From JABIAL01 sp964645825 (GTDB taxonomy: Bacteria > Patescibacteriota > Patescibacteriia > UBA1558 > GWA2-36-10), in NCBI GenBank assembly GCA_964645825.1, contig CAZXZY010000002.1, forward strand, positions 1 through 57,349: a stretch of 57,349 nt of DNA, written 5' to 3'. The notes under the pieces are model-generated. The model did no database searches, was not told the origin of the DNA, and worked only from the letters and a program-made list of their open reading frames with translations. How positions within the stretch are numbered: position 1 is the first letter of the stretch; each line of letters starts with the position of its first letter. Below, in pieces: positions 1 through 8,896 of the stretch. A program made the translations under genes and the position numbers.

Positions 1-23
1 TATGCCTGACGGCAAGCATTTAA

Positions 24-66
24 TCCCCGCTCTCGAGCAACAGCTTGAGACGGGGGTTTTTATTTA
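24..66 (+). terminator. intrinsic terminator, copy 1 of a repeated pair
   Basis: A GC-rich hairpin (CCCCG at 25-29 pairs with CGGGG at 51-55; inner arm 31-37 pairs with 44-50, loop CAACAG) is followed by a T run. A frame ending with TAA at 21-23 could be the tail of an upstream + strand gene cut by the window edge, but only a few codons are visible. The same hairpin recurs at 3902-3946 with four base differences that keep the pairing. Confidence 0.85.
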
Positions 67-137
67 CTTTGATCCCCTCTTTACAAAACATCAAAAACAT
101 GGTAAAGCTAAAGTATCAAAAGTACGTTGAAAATTTA

Positions 138-224
138 ATGAATAAGAAAGGAGAAAAAAAGCTAAGAAAATTGATGTTTACGGTATTTTTAGTGGTATTA
201 ACGTATCTTGGAGGCACAAAATGA
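138..224 (+). CDS. possible 28-residue hydrophobic leader peptide
   Basis: A short frame begins at ATG 138 with a lysine-rich start and continues as one hydrophobic stretch (MFTVFLVVLTYLGG). Its TGA (222-224) overlaps the ATG of the next gene as ATGA, the same junction as between the two following genes. This suggests translational coupling. No clear SD precedes it, and the length is too short for composition to prove coding. It could equally be 5' leader sequence. No confident promoter was found in 67-200. Confidence 0.3.
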   Translation: MNKKGEKKLRKLMFTVFLVVLTYLGGTK

Positions 225-2581
225 AGTACAGATTTTACCTGATTATCGCCATGCTTTTGATCGCCATCAATGTCATGGCTCAAGATCAAAACTGGGAATG
301 GATTGGATTTGATGCCAGTCCAGCACAAGAAGTTGAAGTCCAATATTCTAGCAATGTTGTTCAGATTCACATGTCTGGATTTTATGTTCAGACAGACTCT
401 ATCTACAGCAAGCTACAATTTGCAGATGAAACTTCTTATCTTTGGGAAGAAGGAAAAGCAGAAATGCCAGTCATTCAAGTTCCTTATGCAACGTCAGCCA
501 CTGGTGGCGTAAATGTTGTAGTGGAAGTTGCTGACTCAACTGTTTTTACAAACTTCCTAATAGCCCCACAACAACCCGACAGAATGTTGGATGATTCAAC
601 TAAGGTATTGCCTTTTGTTATTGATGAGGAATTTTATGCTAGCGATGAATTTTGGCCAGTTAACAAATTCCACGTCACTGACCCGGTCATTTCCGGATAT
701 GTACGATCAGTCACGGTTACCACTCATCCATTTCGTTGGAATCCTACAACCGGAGATCTGATCGTCTATCATGATTTTGCTGTAGTGATTACAGAAGAAG
801 GCATTGGAGAAAATCCCATGACCTTTATTCCTGACCCTACTACCAGCCAAGACATGATGTACGGCACACTCTTTCCTAACTATCAACCGATGGTTCGGAC
901 TGAAGCACCATTTTATCCTTCGTTGCTGGTTGTCGTTCCTGAAATATTTTCAGAACTACCTGCACTAGATGACTGGATTAAATGGAAAAGACACATTGGC
1001 TATGCCCCTGTCGTGGAAATAGTGTCAAACAATGTGACCACTCAAGAAGTCTATGATGTAATCCACGAAAATTACACCAGCGACAATTTGTTTGGCTATG
1101 TCCAATTAATTGGTGGCCATGAACATATTCCCATGATTGCCGACACTCTTCGTCATGGTGGTATGTGGGATGAAATCTATTCTGATCACTGGTACACCAT
1201 GCAAAATGGTCAAGACGAATCACCGGATGTAAACATTGGGCGTTTCTCAGCTGAGCCGACCGACACTGTTTTAACTGTTCAACAACAAGTTGAGATCCAA
1301 TTGATCAAAAGCATGTTTGTAGAACAAAATCTGCTTCCAGATTGGAACGCACAAGCTGTCGAGCTAGTAACTCATCGAGAGTATGGCCCGAATAATCCTT
1401 ACGAATTTGTCAAATGTGCTCGGATTGTACAAGGTTTGATCGACAACAACAGCAATGGCTTTTTCTCAGTAGATACCGTTTTTGGTATGCATAGTAATGG
1501 CACTAAAGAACGAGCTATTATACTGATGGAAGAAGAGTCCGGTCGTTGCGATGTTTTCTACAATGGACATGGTGGACACTGGTGCTGGTGGCATTGGGAT
1601 AATAATAGTGAATCCTTTGAATCCTGGGAGGCTCGTTCGTTGGAAATGAATGAGAAACCGCCTCGTATGTACGGCTTCGCTTGTAACAACAGCCCCATTC
1701 AAGATGCTCGCCTTACTATTGCTGAAGCATCCTGTTTTAACCCCAATGGCGCCTTGACCTATCTAGGTGGAACCGCTAGCACAAGCTACAGTGGTAATTA
1801 TCACCACCAAATCTATCTGTCACAGGCACTGTATCAATTTGATATCTGCCAGAATTACACCGATCTTGGCTCTGTGCTTTACCATGGCAAAATTAGACTG
1901 CAACAAAACGGCAATTTTACTTGCCGCAAAAATGTTGTCTGGTACATCTTGCTTGGTGACGTTACTTCAAAGATTCGACATCGCCCTAATCCACAACCAC
2001 TGACTGTTGATGCCTATGAATTTTATTGTGAAGGACAAGAACCCAAGATCATGTCCGTCAACTATGGCGGCTTACCCATGGAAGGAGCAATTGTCACTCT
2101 ACTGAATGCCACGGACTCTTCATTTGTGGCCCAACAGACCACAAATGGAACTGGTCAAATACAAATCTACGGTGACATTCCTCGTGGTGAATATCTGGTC
2201 ACTGCTTCACGACCTGATTATTGGCACGATACCGCCGTTATCACTGTTGGTTCGGCTCCTGCTCCGGTTTTAAACCCAATTCAATTTTCCTATCAAGGAC
2301 ACGTGCATCTAGGCTGGTTCATGCCACCAAACGATTGTTTTAATGGTAATATCACTTATCGAGTTTACATCAGTGAAAATCCCTATGAACTCGGCGAAAT
2401 ATTAGCCGATATCACAGAAACCTGGTATGTGCACACACGCGTATGGATAGACTATCCTAATGGAGCATTTTACACAGTACGGGCTCACGACGGCAGTCTC
2501 CCACATCCAGATCGCACCGTACCTAGTGGGCCTTATCCGGACAGACTTTTTTCGTATCCACCACAAAGATCAACTGAATGA
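221..2581 (+). CDS. secreted gingipain-like cysteine peptidase (family C25) with C-terminal FnIII-like domain
   Basis: Predicted exported protease of 786 residues. A signal peptide (about residues 1-20, ending MAQ) is followed by a propeptide-like region to about residue 220 and a C25 caspase-like catalytic domain to about 590. The catalytic pair is visible: His450 in NGHGGHW and Cys488 in GFACNNS, each in the expected family context. Residues about 600-690 look like a carboxypeptidase-regulatory or Ig-like fold, and about 690-770 like a fibronectin type III domain. Unlike most gingipain relatives it carries no sorting domain of its own; the next gene does. A strong SD (GGAGG, 210-214) precedes the ATG by six bases. 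Base composition is richer in G+C than the neighbouring - strand genes. This family is typical of Bacteroidota and related FCB phyla, so acquisition by transfer, or a chimeric contig end, are both possible. Confidence 0.8.
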   Translation: MKYRFYLIIAMLLIAINVMAQDQNWEWIGFDASPAQEVEVQYSSNVVQIHMSGFYVQTDSIYSKLQFADETSYLWEEGKAEMPVIQVPYATSATGGVNVVVEVADSTVFTNFLIAPQQPDRMLDDSTKVLPFVIDEEFYASDEFWPVNKFHVTDPVISGYVRSVTVTTHPFRWNPTTGDLIVYHDFAVVITEEGIGENPMTFIPDPTTSQDMMYGTLFPNYQPMVRTEAPFYPSLLVVVPEIFSELPALDDWIKWKRHIGYAPVVEIVSNNVTTQEVYDVIHENYTSDNLFGYVQLIGGHEHIPMIADTLRHGGMWDEIYSDHWYTMQNGQDESPDVNIGRFSAEPTDTVLTVQQQVEIQLIKSMFVEQNLLPDWNAQAVELVTHREYGPNNPYEFVKCARIVQGLIDNNSNGFFSVDTVFGMHSNGTKERAIILMEEESGRCDVFYNGHGGHWCWWHWDNNSESFESWEARSLEMNEKPPRMYGFACNNSPIQDARLTIAEASCFNPNGALTYLGGTASTSYSGNYHHQIYLSQALYQFDICQNYTDLGSVLYHGKIRLQQNGNFTCRKNVVWYILLGDVTSKIRHRPNPQPLTVDAYEFYCEGQEPKIMSVNYGGLPMEGAIVTLLNATDSSFVAQQTTNGTGQIQIYGDIPRGEYLVTASRPDYWHDTAVITVGSAPAPVLNPIQFSYQGHVHLGWFMPPNDCFNGNITYRVYISENPYELGEILADITETWYVHTRVWIDYPNGAFYTVRAHDGSLPHPDRTVPSGPYPDRLFSYPPQRSTE

Positions 2582-2592
2582 CAGGAGGTAAT

Positions 2593-3891
2593 ATGAGAAC
2601 GCTCTTCTTGCTTCTACTGTTGCCTCTGATGCTTGAGGCACAGTGGACGCTAATTCCTGGCACGACCAACTTTGAACTTTGCGGAGTTCACCCCACCATC
2701 CCTGAACTTATCTTTGAACGTAATTTAATGACAACGAACAACGGCGAGGATTGGTTAAATGTTTATCCAGCTCCTCTATCCAGCATTCATTGTCATCCAG
2801 GCTCTCCGGACACATTATTTTTTGTCGGAGATACCTTTCGTTCTGAAACTGATCACCCGGTTTATCACAGCTTTGATGGAGGTCAAAGTTGGACATTTCT
2901 TGGAACTTCTGAAAGCTGGCTTTTTCCAGAGTATAGTTTTATTACTGATATGGAGATAGTCAACGATGTGATTCACGCTTCAATGAATAACGGTGGCTAC
3001 ACCTATTCTGAAAACTGGGGAACAAGCTGGCAAAGCCACAACAACACTAGTTCACCAAACAACTTTGAAATAGAAGTTGATGCTAGCACCACGCCACCGA
3101 CTATTTATATCGGCAGTCGAGCTTTTGGTGATTTAGGCAAAGTCGAGCGTAGCACTGATGGCGGACAAACTTGGGAAGTAATTCTTGGTAATCAGGAATC
3201 TATTGATGTGCTTGATTTAAAGATTGATCCCGTCAATCCAGCTATTGTCTATGCCGTATGCATGGAGATCTGGACAGAAAAAACCATTGTTTATCTATTG
3301 AACCAATCTAACAAGGAGATAATCTTTGAAAGTGAAGCTCAATCTGGTGATCGTGGACACATTTGGATCAATCAAGAAAATCCTAATTGGCTATATTTGG
3401 CCATTGGATGCCAGGAATCAATCTATGTTTCTCGAGACAATGGTCAGACTTGGAGCAGTTTACTTTGGAATCTAGAATTCGAACCGAACTTCCAATTTGT
3501 GGACAACGCCAATCTTCGACTATCCCAACCAAATCATCTGGTGGTTAGTGCTCAAATTAATGGCACGCGTTATCTTTATCAGTTGACAGACACCGGTCAA
3601 GAAGATGTACTTACCTTGATCACTCAAGCAAACTCTCTGTTACTGACTAGCTACCCAAATCCTTTCAACCCTGAAACCAAGATTAATTTTTATCTGCCAC
3701 GAGCTGAGAAAGTTGATCTCACGATTTACAATTTGCAAGGTCAAAAAGTAATCACCCTCAAGACTGGTTATTGTACTGCTGGAGCCCACACCGTGGACTT
3801 CGACGGCACTAACTTGCCATCTGGGACTTACTTCTACACCCTGCAAACCAAAAACTCCACCACAACTCGCAAGATGTTGTTGGTGAAGTAA
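2593..3891 (+). CDS. secreted Asp-box (BNR-like) protein with type IX secretion sorting domain
   Basis: About 432 residues. I place the start at 2593, not at the in-frame ATG 2578, because a perfect SD (AGGAGGT, 2583-2589) lies between them and the shorter form begins with a clean signal peptide (MRTLFLLLLLPLMLEA). The body is a beta-propeller-like domain with several Asp-box motifs (DGGQSWTF, STDGGQTW, SRDNGQTW), as in sialidases and photosynthesis-stability or sortilin-type propellers. No catalytic residues can be assigned. The last ~80 residues match a Por/type A sorting domain: YPNPFNPETKI, IYNLQGQ, LPSGTYFY and a terminal KMLLVK. That tail directs cargo to the type IX secretion system in FCB bacteria. 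No type IX machinery gene lies in this window. The gene overlaps the upstream protease (ATGA), so the two form one operon closed by the terminator at 3902. Confidence 0.8.
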   Translation: MRTLFLLLLLPLMLEAQWTLIPGTTNFELCGVHPTIPELIFERNLMTTNNGEDWLNVYPAPLSSIHCHPGSPDTLFFVGDTFRSETDHPVYHSFDGGQSWTFLGTSESWLFPEYSFITDMEIVNDVIHASMNNGGYTYSENWGTSWQSHNNTSSPNNFEIEVDASTTPPTIYIGSRAFGDLGKVERSTDGGQTWEVILGNQESIDVLDLKIDPVNPAIVYAVCMEIWTEKTIVYLLNQSNKEIIFESEAQSGDRGHIWINQENPNWLYLAIGCQESIYVSRDNGQTWSSLLWNLEFEPNFQFVDNANLRLSQPNHLVVSAQINGTRYLYQLTDTGQEDVLTLITQANSLLLTSYPNPFNPETKINFYLPRAEKVDLTIYNLQGQKVITLKTGYCTAGAHTVDFDGTNLPSGTYFYTLQTKNSTTTRKMLLVK

Positions 3892-3901
3892 CACACTCCA
3901 A

Positions 3902-3946
3902 ATCCCCGCTTTTAAGCAACAGCTTGAAACGGGGGTTTTTTATTTT
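3902..3946 (+). terminator. intrinsic terminator, copy 2 of a repeated pair
   Basis: Hairpin CCCCG (3904-3908) / CGGGG (3930-3934) with the same CAACAG loop as at 24-66, followed by a run of T. It ends the two-gene secreted-protein operon and overlaps the last codons of the converging glycosyltransferase. Confidence 0.9.
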
Positions 3947-4743
3947 GTCTCGGGCAATGCTTTGCCTTTGAATTTTTTTAAATATTTTATAAAGCTAGAA
4001 ATATGATAACGAGCCGATCTATTAAATATGGCTTTCAAAAAACTATTCTGTGCTGACTCTCTTTTATGTAAATGAATAACCTCAGCCTCACCTACATAGG
4101 CTACTTTAAAATCATTTTCCCAAAAACGTCGCGACCAATCTAGGTCTTCCAAATACATAAAATAACGCTCATCCAATAAGCCAACTTGCTCTAAAACGCT
4201 ATGGCGAATAATCAAGCAAGCACCAAACAAAACCGGCACATAAAAATTATGAGCATGATTTACATCTTTCATTAGATAATCATCTAGCCACCTTCTGCCC
4301 ATTTTAGTTTTACCTAAAAAAGTACGGCGATAAAAAGGCAAACGCCAATCAGGAAAACCAGTGCAGGAATATTGCAAACTTTTGTCTGCATTGATTAAAC
4401 GCGGTCCAGCCAATCCTACTTCCGGATGCGTTTCCATGTATTGATGCAAAATTTGAAAAGCATCCGAAAATATTGCTAAATCCGGATTGCAGATCATGAT
4501 GTATTTTCCACTAGCCACTCTAATGCCAATATTATTTCCAGCAGCAAAACCATCGTTGGTTTTATTTTGAATAAATGTAACTTTACTATTATTTTTGACA
4601 ACACCCCCTACTCCATCATAAGTACCATTATCGATAACAATAATTTCATACTCAAAAGGCAGAGATAAATTATTAATATTAGCTAATAATTCTCTAACTA
4701 AATCTTTTTGCTTATAATTTAAAATAATAATTGATAACTCCAT
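3940..4743 (-). CDS. glycosyltransferase family 2 (rhamnosyltransferase-like)
   Basis: A 267-residue GT-A fold enzyme that would transfer a sugar from a nucleotide donor to a growing surface glycan in the cytoplasm. The N-terminus has the GT2 pattern (SIIILNYKQ, then IVIDNGTYDG), the metal/donor region ICNPDLAI in place of a strict DXD, and an acceptor-side EDLDWSRR. The family often includes rhamnosyl- and galactofuranosyltransferases, but donor and acceptor cannot be read from sequence. It is the last gene of the flippase-led glycan operon, one base after its neighbour. The homologous arrangement of three consecutive GT2 genes suggests duplication. Confidence 0.85.
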   Translation of the reverse strand: MELSIIILNYKQKDLVRELLANINNLSLPFEYEIIVIDNGTYDGVGGVVKNNSKVTFIQNKTNDGFAAGNNIGIRVASGKYIMICNPDLAIFSDAFQILHQYMETHPEVGLAGPRLINADKSLQYSCTGFPDWRLPFYRRTFLGKTKMGRRWLDDYLMKDVNHAHNFYVPVLFGACLIIRHSVLEQVGLLDERYFMYLEDLDWSRRFWENDFKVAYVGEAEVIHLHKRESAQNSFLKAIFNRSARYHISSFIKYLKKFKGKALPETK

Positions 4744-4744
4744 A

Positions 4745-5740
4745 TTATTTCCACCAATTACGCATGTCTTCAGGATTAGTTTTTCTATTGTTCTTTATAT
4801 ATTGTCTTTTTTTCTTAAGTTTCTTTTTTAACTTTAAAAATTCTACTAAGCCTTGCAAGGTTTTTGCTTCAAAAATAATAAAATAAAGAATTTTTTTTAA
4901 TTCATAAAATACAATATAAAAAAAATCGCGCCAAATATTAGAGACAAAAGAATTTTTGTATAGCGTAGCTAAATGATTACGGTAAGATAATTTATTAGTG
5001 ATCCCTCTGTTTTTACGATCTGATCTACTAGACTTTGCCTTGGAAATACTACGATGATGATAAGCTACGGTAGAAGTAACTAACCAGTTTTCATAGCCAG
5101 CCAAACGAAAACGCCAGGCCAAATCTATATCTTCTTTATAAGAAAAATAATCTTCATCAAAATATTCAAACTGGTCATTATTTTTTGGCAACCTTACAAC
5201 TTCTAAAGCGGCTCGTCTGACTAACAATGCCGTACCTGACAGACCAAATACTTCCTTGTCATCTAATGAGTAATCTGCTTTACCTTGTTGCCAATCTATA
5301 ACTTTACGATTTTTATTTATCTTTAAACCAAAAGAATCAATAATTTTTGTGGTGTTTGATTGCTCAAAATCCCAATACAAAAGTTTACCAGAAACACTGG
5401 CCACGTTAGGATTTTTATCAAGAAAATCAATAGCGTCTTCCAAATAATTAGGCGCCAACATTAAATCTTGATTGAGAAATAGTATATAATCTGATTTTGA
5501 CCAACTAACAAGTAGATTGTGTCCTTTAGCAAAACCAAGATTTGTTTTTTGTTGAATAACTTTGGCTGGTGGATAATATTCTTTGACTGTAGCCACTGAT
5601 TGATCATTTGAAGCATTATCCAAGACCAAAAGTTCCCAATCTTTATAAGTTTGATTTTCTAAACTTTTTAATAACCACGGTAAATAACGCGCGCCATTCC
5701 AAGTCAATAAACTAATTGTTATTTTTGGTCGATCGCTCAT
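4745..5740 (-). CDS. glycosyltransferase family 2
   Basis: A 331-residue GT2 enzyme. It shows the nucleotide-binding start (ITISLLTWNGARYL), VLDNASNDQS, the LNQDLML donor/metal segment and a conserved EDIDLAWRF acidic motif typical of rhamnosyltransferase-type GT2 proteins. A basic C-terminal tail (about residues 270-331) with a hydrophobic patch may hold it at the membrane. It overlaps the next upstream gene by one base, so the two are probably translated in sequence. Substrate unknown. Confidence 0.85.
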   Translation of the reverse strand: MSDRPKITISLLTWNGARYLPWLLKSLENQTYKDWELLVLDNASNDQSVATVKEYYPPAKVIQQKTNLGFAKGHNLLVSWSKSDYILFLNQDLMLAPNYLEDAIDFLDKNPNVASVSGKLLYWDFEQSNTTKIIDSFGLKINKNRKVIDWQQGKADYSLDDKEVFGLSGTALLVRRAALEVVRLPKNNDQFEYFDEDYFSYKEDIDLAWRFRLAGYENWLVTSTVAYHHRSISKAKSSRSDRKNRGITNKLSYRNHLATLYKNSFVSNIWRDFFYIVFYELKKILYFIIFEAKTLQGLVEFLKLKKKLKKKRQYIKNNRKTNPEDMRNWWK

Positions 5741-6612
5741 TATTTTTTATAATAATATTTTACGCTAAAAGCATAAATAGCTGTTAATAAGATATTTATT
5801 GGAATAATCAAAACAATGGCAAGGGTTTCCCAAACAGGACGATGTTTTAAAAAGTATCTTAATAAACTAAAATTAAAAAACATTTGTTTACGCATAATCC
5901 TCTGCTTAGCGAAGCTAGTTCCACTATGGTGTACAATAGAAGCAGTTGGTAAATAACGAACAATTATATTTTTCTTTTTAGCCCTCTGACAATAATCTAC
6001 TTCTTCAAACCAAACAAAAAATCTTTCATCTAAAAAACCTAGTTTCTCAAAAGTAGCCCGGGTAATAACCATGGCTGCACCCATGATCTGTTCGGCATTT
6101 TGCTCTTTATTATAATTAAAATCATCAGCAAAATAACTTCTAAAAATTTTATTTTTGGGTACTAAATTGCGTATTTTAAATAATATTAATAATTGTGATA
6201 ATAGTTTTGGAAAACGACGGATAGACTGTTGCAAACTATGATCAGAATTTAAAATTCGTGGTCCCAAAATACCGACTTCAGAATGCACATCCAGATAGCT
6301 AATAATTGTTTTAAAAAAACCCATCTCCACTTCAGTGTCAGGATTTAATAAAAATAAATATCTACCCTTAGCTTGCTTTAGAGCAATATTATTTGCTTTA
6401 GCAAATCCATTATTGGAAGACAGGGTGATCATGGTCACTTGTGGAAATTGAGCCATAACCATCTCTGGCGTACCGTCACGTGAATCGTTATCCACTACAA
6501 AAATTTCAGTAGTAAAATCTGCTGTATCGGCAATAATGGAATCTAGGCATTTTTCTAATAATGGCCTAACTTTCCAATTAACAATGACAATGGAAATATC
6601 TACTTTATGCAT
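5740..6612 (-). CDS. glycosyltransferase family 2 with C-terminal membrane segment
   Basis: A 290-residue GT2 enzyme with ISIVIVNWKV, VVDNDSRDGT, LLNPDTEV and WFEEVDYCQR motifs, in the order expected for the rhamnosyltransferase-like group. The last ~30 residues are strongly hydrophobic (LAIVLIIPINILLTAIYAF), predicting one membrane helix, so it probably works on a lipid-linked acceptor at the inner face. It sits two bases from the GT-B gene upstream and overlaps the downstream GT2 gene. Confidence 0.85.
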   Translation of the reverse strand: MHKVDISIVIVNWKVRPLLEKCLDSIIADTADFTTEIFVVDNDSRDGTPEMVMAQFPQVTMITLSSNNGFAKANNIALKQAKGRYLFLLNPDTEVEMGFFKTIISYLDVHSEVGILGPRILNSDHSLQQSIRRFPKLLSQLLILFKIRNLVPKNKIFRSYFADDFNYNKEQNAEQIMGAAMVITRATFEKLGFLDERFFVWFEEVDYCQRAKKKNIIVRYLPTASIVHHSGTSFAKQRIMRKQMFFNFSLLRYFLKHRPVWETLAIVLIIPINILLTAIYAFSVKYYYKK

Positions 6613-6613
6613 A

Positions 6614-7783
6614 TTAACTTAATTTTGTATTAATCAAATCCATCATTTTATCAACTACACTAATCCAAGAATGTTTTTTGGCCAATTCTTGTCTAGCTTG
6701 TTGCTGCTCTACACTGTCTGCTTTTAATAAATTATTTAATTTGTTATTAAAATCTTCATAATTATCGGCTACTGCGATCATATCATCAATATTATCAGTA
6801 CCAGAATTTTTAGTGGCCACAACTGGCTTACCACAAGCTAAATATTCGTACATTTTCATTGGGTTAGTACTAGAGCTGAATTCCGCTTGTTGATGTGGAA
6901 TAATCCCAATATCAAATTGCTGAATATACATCGGTGCTTCACTGTAAGCTTTGTAGCCTAGGAAATAAATGTTTGGTAAATCATTAACGCTTTTTCTTAG
7001 TTCATCCTGCTCACTCCACACTGGGCCTACTAAGGCAATGGATTTTTTAGGATTTTCCTTAGCTAAGTGTTGAATTAATTTAAGATCTACTCTGTCTTGA
7101 ATGACACCGATATATCCAATGATCGGCCGTGGAACATCTGCTACATCACGATTTACCAAAGGAAATTTTTGATTATAATGTTTATAATCTACACCATTTG
7201 GTATCCAATAAACATTTGGTTGATCATCAAAAAAATGAACCAACTTTTGAGAAACAGTAAAAATGACATCAGCTTGATTTTTAAAAATATTATAAGCGTC
7301 GGTCAAGCGTTGTTTATATTTTTGATAAGAAGAATGACTCAGCCAATTATCAACGGCATCAAAGATGGTCAATTTTTGTCCTAAATTATTTAGATATGGA
7401 GCAATAAAAGGAAAAAATGACCAAACTGCTATATCGCCAAAATTTAAATCCAGGGCCACTTTTTTAATATTATTTAAGGTATGATTTGGTCGTAACCAAA
7501 AATTAACATCCGAATAAACATAAAGCTTATCAGAAACCTTAGTGACTTTACTGGTTAATTTTCTTTGTGTAACTTTACCTTTTTTTAAATTTAAAACAAT
7601 ATTCTCTTTATAATTACGAAGAGATCTTTTCCAGTTTAAAGGCAGATAATCAACAGCTAAAATCTTACCTACCTGTTCATTTTGCAATAACTGTTGTAGG
7701 ACATGATAATTACGGTTAGATACGCCCTCTTCCCATTCAGAAAAGTTGGACATATTAAACATGATTACATCAAATTTTTTCAT
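6614..7783 (-). CDS. GT-B glycosyltransferase (GT1/GT4-like)
   Basis: A 389-residue glycosyltransferase. The N-terminal half lacks a strong glycine-rich start but has the FDAVDNWL and IFTVSQKLV segments seen before the donor domain of GT4 proteins. The C-terminal half has the donor-site region (IGYIGVIQDRVD, IALVGPVW) and the E-X7-E-like block PMKMYEYLACGKPVVAT. It probably builds part of the surface polysaccharide with its operon neighbours. Acceptor and donor are unknown. Confidence 0.8.
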   Translation of the reverse strand: MKKFDVIMFNMSNFSEWEEGVSNRNYHVLQQLLQNEQVGKILAVDYLPLNWKRSLRNYKENIVLNLKKGKVTQRKLTSKVTKVSDKLYVYSDVNFWLRPNHTLNNIKKVALDLNFGDIAVWSFFPFIAPYLNNLGQKLTIFDAVDNWLSHSSYQKYKQRLTDAYNIFKNQADVIFTVSQKLVHFFDDQPNVYWIPNGVDYKHYNQKFPLVNRDVADVPRPIIGYIGVIQDRVDLKLIQHLAKENPKKSIALVGPVWSEQDELRKSVNDLPNIYFLGYKAYSEAPMYIQQFDIGIIPHQQAEFSSSTNPMKMYEYLACGKPVVATKNSGTDNIDDMIAVADNYEDFNNKLNNLLKADSVEQQQARQELAKKHSWISVVDKMMDLINTKLS

Positions 7784-7792
7784 AATTTTATT

Positions 7793-8887
7793 CTATAAAC
7801 AATCAGCTAATTTTTTACTCTGTTCTTTAGCCGAAGGAAATTCTTGACTACGCTTGTAAGCATTTTGTGCTAATTTCCAGCTCGTCTCACAATCAGTAGC
7901 AAATAATCTAATAGCACTAGATAATTCTTCTAAATTATCAGCTTCCACTAATAAAGCATTTTCTTGGTTAGTTAAAATTTCTTTTACTCCTCCACTGTTT
8001 CCTGCAATGATAGGTAATTGGCAAGTAGCTGCTTCTAAGAAAACAAGTCCGAATCCTTCAACGTCAACATTGCTCAAACGGTGCGGAGTAACAAAAATAT
8101 TAGCTAATTTATAATAATATATCAAGTCAGAATCCGCAACATGACCAGCCCAAATTATTTTGTCAGTTACTTGTCGTTCCTCAGCTAATTTTAGTAAATT
8201 TTCTTTCTCCTCGCCAAAACCTACTACTAAATATTTAAGCGGTAAATCAGAGTTAGCCTTTAGCGCCTCAATAACTAAATCATGTCCTTTACGTTTATTT
8301 AAACGACCAACCGTTAATAACACCAAATCATCATCAGTAATACCAAGTTTTTTCTCTAAATCAAGTAATTTTTCTTGACTAATGTGGGTTTGTAAATCAA
8401 AACTTGGATATAAAACTTTTAATTTACTTTCTGGTAAATTTAGATGCTTTATTAAATTAGCTGTATTTTGACTATTAGTAATAATCAACTTTGCATTAAA
8501 TAAAATTTGCTTGGCTAATCTAGGTTTGTTTTTCAAAGCTAAATTTATATCTAAACCATGTAAAGAAATAATATATGGAATTTTATATAATTTAAACAAC
8601 AAATAGCTCAAACTACCAAAAGGTAAAATATTTGGAGTAAAAATCTGCTCTATTTTGTGCTGCTTAATTAATTTTTTTATTTTGAAAAAACTAAATGACC
8701 AACTTGGTTTAAAAAAATTACTAATTAAATTTAAGTGCAAAATATTATCTTGCGTCTTAACCTGTTTATTGTCAGTAACAACCAAATATTTATCTTGTGG
8801 TAAATGTTTAAACAAATTATAAACATAACGAGATACCCCGCCAGGAAAAGGAAAATATTCATGAGTAAGTACTAAAGTTTTTTTCAT
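7793..8887 (-). CDS. GT4 glycosyltransferase
   Basis: A 364-residue GT-B enzyme. It starts with the family pattern for GT4 (THEYFPFPGGVSRYVYNL), has LHGLD in the first domain, then LLTVGRLNKRKGHD and the nucleotide-binding block GFGLVFLEAATCQLPIIAG in the second. These indicate retaining transfer from an NDP-sugar. It lies nine bases after the flippase and is followed closely by another GT-B gene. Confidence 0.88.
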   Translation of the reverse strand: MKKTLVLTHEYFPFPGGVSRYVYNLFKHLPQDKYLVVTDNKQVKTQDNILHLNLISNFFKPSWSFSFFKIKKLIKQHKIEQIFTPNILPFGSLSYLLFKLYKIPYIISLHGLDINLALKNKPRLAKQILFNAKLIITNSQNTANLIKHLNLPESKLKVLYPSFDLQTHISQEKLLDLEKKLGITDDDLVLLTVGRLNKRKGHDLVIEALKANSDLPLKYLVVGFGEEKENLLKLAEERQVTDKIIWAGHVADSDLIYYYKLANIFVTPHRLSNVDVEGFGLVFLEAATCQLPIIAGNSGGVKEILTNQENALLVEADNLEELSSAIRLFATDCETSWKLAQNAYKRSQEFPSAKEQSKKLADCL

Positions 8888-8896
8888 GACTATAAT

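Noticed and set aside
1466..1702. Antisense and alternative frames within genes (for example 1466-1702, 13643-13942, 22278-22640, 55561-55827)
   Set aside because: They lie wholly or almost wholly inside genes with recognised domains and show no independent SD, promoter or domain.
2578..2592. Start of the Asp-box protein at ATG 2578
   Set aside because: The codons between 2578 and 2593 contain the SD for the second ATG, which gives a proper signal peptide.
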